From positions 1 to 9,137 of the forward strand of contig DAOUTX010000032.1 in assembly GCA_030668465.1 (NCBI GenBank): 9,137 bases of DNA, given 5' to 3'. A model generated the notes under the pieces. It was given only the letters and a program-made list of their open reading frames with translations. It searched no databases and was not told the origin of the DNA. The position numbers were made by a program, and so were the translations under genes. Shown piece by piece: positions 6,603 through 9,137 of the stretch. How positions within the stretch are numbered: the first letter of the stretch is position 1; every line of letters starts with the position of its first letter. Source of the stretch: Atribacterota bacterium (GTDB lineage Bacteria; Atribacterota; Phoenicimicrobiia; Phoenicimicrobiales; Phoenicimicrobiaceae).

Positions 6603-7193
6603 ATGAGAAAAGCGAGTAGGATTTACAAGAGGAAAAACAGAAGTAATCTGGAAACCTTTATTGTCTTGATAGGTGCGATAATAATATTGGGTGTGGCTTT
6701 TAATTTAGCCAGAGATAGGAGTTATATTCCCCCGGAAGAACCGACAATTGTGGAAGAAGAGAAAGTAGAATCTCCTGTTATAAAAGTACCTGTTGAGTTA
6801 CCACAAAAGGAGACAGCGGAAAAGGTTGAAGAAAAGGAGAAATTTCCTGAGGAAGAAATACAAAAAGAGGTTACTCCAGAAGAGAAGACACCACTTACTG
6901 AGCCCAGCGTGATTAAAACTCCAGAAGTAGAACCAGAAGTAGAAATAGTAAAGGAGTCTGAAATAGTTTCAGACAAGAAGTTGTATACTGTTCAGGTAGG
7001 AGCTTTTTCAAAAGAAATAAATGCCCAGAATTTAGCTAAAGAGATAAGAAGCAAAGGATACCAGACTTATGTAGTTAAAGGGAAAACCCTTTATAAAGTG
7101 CAGGTAGGGGAATTTAAAAGCCATGAAGAGGCCCAAAACATATCGCAAAAATTAAAAGAATTAGGTTACCCCATCTTTGTAACAAATAGATAA
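6603..7193 (+). CDS. Membrane-anchored SPOR-domain protein
   Basis: This 196-residue protein has three parts: a short basic cytoplasmic N-terminus, one transmembrane helix (about residues 18-36), and an extracytoplasmic part. The latter is a Glu/Pro/Val/Lys-rich, probably disordered linker (about 38-125) followed by a C-terminal SPOR domain (126-196). The SPOR domain shows the duplicated pattern YTVQVGAFSKEINAQNLAKE and YKVQVGEFKSHEEAQ. SPOR domains bind denuded peptidoglycan, often at the division septum, so a cell-wall or division role is likely but not specific. ATG 6603 is preferred because GGGAG (6587-6591) lies upstream of it, although 11 nt away. The upstream in-frame ATG 6585 lacks any ribosome site and would add only MGVCFN. 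rex starts 11 nt after the stop, so the two are probably co-transcribed. Confidence 0.88.
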   Translation: MRKASRIYKRKNRSNLETFIVLIGAIIILGVAFNLARDRSYIPPEEPTIVEEEKVESPVIKVPVELPQKETAEKVEEKEKFPEEEIQKEVTPEEKTPLTEPSVIKTPEVEPEVEIVKESEIVSDKKLYTVQVGAFSKEINAQNLAKEIRSKGYQTYVVKGKTLYKVQVGEFKSHEEAQNISQKLKELGYPIFVTNR

Positions 7194-7204
7194 GAAAAGG
7201 AAAT

Positions 7205-7843
7205 ATGAGTTTGAAGAAAAAAAATATTCCTTCCGTCACAATAAATCGGTTATCTATTTACCATAGGTGTTTGGAAAAAATTTTAGAAACACAAAAAGAA
7301 GAAGATTTAAAAATCGTTCCCTCATTTAAAATTGAGGAAATGACCGGAATAAATTCAGCACAAATTCGTAAAGACCTGGCTTATTTCGGAGAATTCGGTA
7401 AAAGAGGATTTGGATATCCTTTAATAGATCTTAGCCGAGAGTTAAAAAAGATATTAGGATTGGATAAAAAGTGGTCAGTTATTATTGCCGGAGCAGGGAA
7501 TTTAGGAAAAGCCTTAGTAAAGTATAAAGGCTTTCAGAAAAAGGGCTTTACAATCAAGGGAATTTTTGATAATAATCCCTCGAAAATTGGCAAGAAACTT
7601 GGCCATATTTTTATTTACGATATAAAAGAGATAGAAAAAATTATCCAGGCGGAAAATATAAATATTGGAATATTGGTAATACCAGCTGATTCAGCCCAGG
7701 AAGTGGCAGATAAAATGGTTGCAGGTGGGATTAAAGCCATTTTAAATTTTGCCCCTGTCCATATTTTTTTACCCCCGGAAATTAAAATACACAATGTAGA
7801 CTTATCCATTGAATTTGAAGGGTTGACATACTACCTTTCTTAG
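7205..7843 (+). CDS. rex: Redox-sensing transcriptional repressor Rex
   Basis: This 212-residue DNA-binding repressor releases its operators when NADH rises relative to NAD+. The N-terminal winged-helix domain (about residues 8-78) shows PSVTINRLSIYHRCL and the family hallmark AQIRKDLAYFGEFGKRGFGY (residues 52-71). A Rossmann domain follows with GAGNLGKAL (96-104), the ribose-contacting Asp (D122 in GIFDNNPSKIG), and a C-terminal swapped-helix segment. Length is normal for the family. ATG 7205 is preceded by AAAAGGAAAT. It sits 11 nt after the SPOR gene. A near-perfect Rex operator at 7869-7886 and a consensus promoter overlapping the end of this gene point to the downstream redox operon as a direct target. 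Confidence 0.97.
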   Translation: MSLKKKNIPSVTINRLSIYHRCLEKILETQKEEDLKIVPSFKIEEMTGINSAQIRKDLAYFGEFGKRGFGYPLIDLSRELKKILGLDKKWSVIIAGAGNLGKALVKYKGFQKKGFTIKGIFDNNPSKIGKKLGHIFIYDIKEIEKIIQAENINIGILVIPADSAQEVADKMVAGGIKAILNFAPVHIFLPPEIKIHNVDLSIEFEGLTYYLS

Positions 7844-7852
7844 TGATATAAT
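7823..7852 (+). promoter_or_regulatory. Consensus housekeeping-sigma promoter for the HydB/HydG-like operon
   Basis: TTGACA (7823-7828) and TATAAT (7847-7852) match both bacterial consensus hexamers exactly, with an 18-nt spacer. The -35 lies inside the last codons of rex and the -10 just after its stop (7841-7843). Transcription would start near 7859, about 10 nt before the Rex operator and about 194 nt before the next start codon. In so A+T-rich a sequence TATAAT alone would mean little, but the exact TTGACA and the adjacent operator make the pair convincing. Confidence 0.82.
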
Positions 7853-7868
7853 AATTCAGCATTTTGAT

Positions 7869-7886
7869 TTGTGATAATTTTCACAA
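7869..7886. promoter_or_regulatory. Rex operator
   Basis: TTGTGATAATTTTCACAA is an 18-bp near-palindrome that matches the Rex consensus TTGTGAA-N4-TTCACAA at 13 of 14 defined positions; only the seventh base differs (T for A). It lies about +11 to +28 relative to the predicted start site, so bound Rex would block promoter clearance or elongation. The repressor gene is immediately upstream. Confidence 0.9.
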
Positions 7887-8052
7887 AACAATATCAGGTG
7901 ATTTAATAAAAATAAAAATCAGTAGTCAATGTGTATTTTAGGCAAGAGCCAAAGAATTTAGATGAAGAGATTATTAAAAAAGCGCTTAAATAAATAATAT
8001 AATTTCAAGAAAACTAAGATGTTGTAATTACTTCACAAGGGGAAGTACTAAT
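7887..8052 (+). other. Untranslated leader of the HydB/HydG-like operon
   Basis: Between the operator and the next start lies unassigned A+T-rich sequence. AGGTGA (7896-7901) looks like a ribosome site but has no ATG, GTG or TTG at the right distance; an ATA sits there and opens only an 11-codon frame. A 20-codon frame from GTG 7931 to TAA 7991-7993 (ending DEEIIKKALK) has no ribosome site. It may be an untranslated leader, a decayed small gene, or a leader peptide region. No riboswitch fold was recognised. Confidence 0.4.
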
Positions 8053-9078
8053 ATGCAGTATATTTCTTCTAATAATTTTGCAAAATTACTCGAAAATTTA
8101 AAGAAAGATTATAATGTTTACGTCCCTGTTAAAAAGGACGATCAGTTTTTTTATAAAAAATATATTGACTTCACTGATGATATTGTTATCGGTGAAGTGC
8201 GAGCCTTTGAACCACTAAAATCTTTTTTCTTCCGCGCACGTGAAATCGTTGCTGAAAACTTCAATTCTGATATTCCTCAAAAAATCCAGAAACCTTACTG
8301 TATAGTTGGTGTGAAAGCTTGTGATCTCAAAGGATTGCAAATACAGGACTATGTTTTTGAAAATCATGATTATCAAGATCCTTTCTACATAGATATGCGT
8401 AAAAATAACCTTATTATTTCTGCAGATTGTACCTCTACTATAGATACATGTTTTTGCCTTGCACTAAATGTAAAACCTTATCCACTTGAAAATTTCGATA
8501 TAAATCTTTCGGTAGTAGGAGAAGATTTTGTTGTCGAGGTTGGTTCTCAAAAGGGTAAGTTCCTAATTGAAAAATACTCTTCTCTTTTTGAAGAAGTGAA
8601 AAAAGAGTTTATTTCCCAAAGAGATAAGCAGAGAAAAAAAGTAATTAATGGTGTGGAAGAAAATATAAAACAAAACGATATACCACATCAAGATTCGTTT
8701 AAAAACATTATAGAAAGAGGGTACGAATCTAATATATGGGCTGATGAGGCGAATAATTGTGTTGAGTGTGGAGCGTGTAATACAATCTGCCCTACCTGCC
8801 ATTGTTTTTTACTTTATGACCAGAAAAGTGAAAACAAGATGGCACGTTTGCGTATTTGGGATTCCTGTATGATAAAAGATTTTGCTCAGGTTGCAGGAGG
8901 CGCAAATCCCCGTCCAGAATTATGGATGAGATTGAGGAACAGATTTGAAAAGAAATTTGATTTTTTCCCAAAAGTTGCTGATATTTATGCTTGTACAGGT
9001 TGTGGCCGTTGCATATCTGCATGTCCGGCAAAGATAGATATTAGGAAAATTCTTAATGGATTGGTGTATAATGCATAA
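8053..9078 (+). CDS. Sulfhydrogenase beta / anaerobic sulfite reductase A-like iron-sulfur subunit (HydB/AsrA family)
   Basis: This 341-residue cytoplasmic electron-transfer subunit belongs to the family that links a flavin NAD(P)H-oxidising subunit to a [NiFe]-hydrogenase (group 3b sulfhydrogenase) or a sulfite reductase. The N-terminal part has the family block GVKACDLKGLQIQDYVF (86-102), then DPFYIDMR, and a cysteine group C126...C133-x-C135. The C-terminal half has two ferredoxin motifs: C236-x2-C239-x2-C242-x3-C246-P with extra C249 and C251, and C314-x2-C317-x2-C320-x3-C324-P. This suggests two [4Fe-4S] clusters and perhaps a further one. ATG 8053 has AAGGGGAAG (8037-8045) at ideal spacing. 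The next gene overlaps its end by 8 nt. It lies behind a consensus promoter with a Rex operator, so expression should rise when NADH accumulates. HydB and AsrA cannot be separated without the genes to the right. Confidence 0.85.
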   Translation: MQYISSNNFAKLLENLKKDYNVYVPVKKDDQFFYKKYIDFTDDIVIGEVRAFEPLKSFFFRAREIVAENFNSDIPQKIQKPYCIVGVKACDLKGLQIQDYVFENHDYQDPFYIDMRKNNLIISADCTSTIDTCFCLALNVKPYPLENFDINLSVVGEDFVVEVGSQKGKFLIEKYSSLFEEVKKEFISQRDKQRKKVINGVEENIKQNDIPHQDSFKNIIERGYESNIWADEANNCVECGACNTICPTCHCFLLYDQKSENKMARLRIWDSCMIKDFAQVAGGANPRPELWMRLRNRFEKKFDFFPKVADIYACTGCGRCISACPAKIDIRKILNGLVYNA

Positions 9079-9137
9079 GATTATAAATCCCTATAGACCT
9101 ATTAAGGCTGAAATTACAGGAGTTATATCTGAGACAC
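9071..9137 (+). CDS. Start of a HydG/AsrB-like FAD/NAD(P)-binding subunit, cut by window edge
   Basis: An ATG at 9071 overlaps the end of the preceding gene by 8 nt and opens a frame that runs to the window end. The 22 complete codons include NPYRPIKAEITGVISET, which resembles the N-terminus of the sulfhydrogenase gamma / sulfite reductase B family, where the N-terminal beta-barrel binds FAD and the rest binds NAD(P) and a [2Fe-2S] cluster. Its place right after a HydB/AsrA-like gene is the usual order in hydBGDA and asrAB. Only about 22 residues are visible, so the call rests on this short match plus context. Confidence 0.7.
   Translation, partial: MHKIINPYRPIKAEITGVISET

Noticed and set aside
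6722..6976. Antisense Ser/Thr/Gly-rich open frame
   Set aside because: It is the complement of the Glu/Pro/Val-rich linker of the SPOR protein; its composition follows from that and there is no ribosome site or family match.

Overview
The window looks like a piece of an A+T-rich (roughly one third G+C by eye) chromosome from a strictly anaerobic, hydrogen-metabolising bacterium. A Rex redox repressor and a SPOR-domain envelope protein indicate Bacteria. The hydrogenase operon has the subunit order known from Thermococcales archaea, which some anaerobic bacteria such as Thermotogota and candidate phyla like Atribacterota or Aerophobota also carry. The lineage is a guess from gene content; no marker here fixes it.

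Region 1 (1-5633, + strand) is the distal half of a membrane-bound [NiFe]-hydrogenase (Mbh, group 4) operon, in the order mbhH (cut by the left edge), I, J, K, L, M, N. It encodes an antiporter-like pump subunit, a small linking membrane subunit, the small hydrogenase subunit, a NuoC-like subunit, the catalytic large subunit, a NuoH-like membrane anchor and a 2x[4Fe-4S] ferredoxin-like subunit. Junctions overlap or are at most 9 nt, except J-K, where about 100 bp of inverted-repeat sequence sits. All four Ni-Fe cysteines of MbhL and all cluster cysteines of MbhJ and MbhN are present, so the complex should oxidise ferredoxin, evolve H2 and pump ions.

Region 2 (5666-6115, - strand) is a HycI-type hydrogenase maturation protease gene, convergent with the operon. 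It is the obvious enzyme to remove the C-terminal tail of MbhL.

Region 3 (6116-6602) is non-coding and dominated by a large imperfect inverted repeat related to the one inside the mbh operon. The two share a 30-bp block with 26 identities, so they belong to one dispersed repeat family.

Region 4 (6603-7843, + strand) carries a membrane-anchored SPOR-domain protein and rex, 11 nt apart.

Region 5 (7823-9137, + strand) starts a second redox unit. A TTGACA-N18-TATAAT promoter overlaps the 3' end of rex. A near-perfect Rex operator (TTGTGATAATTTTCACAA) lies just downstream of the expected transcription start. After a leader of nearly 200 nt come a HydB/AsrA-like iron-sulfur protein and the first codons of a HydG/AsrB-like flavin subunit, cut by the right edge. 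Together the window links ferredoxin-driven, ion-pumping H2 production to a cytosolic NAD(P)-linked hydrogenase or sulfite/sulfur reductase module that senses the NADH/NAD+ ratio through Rex.
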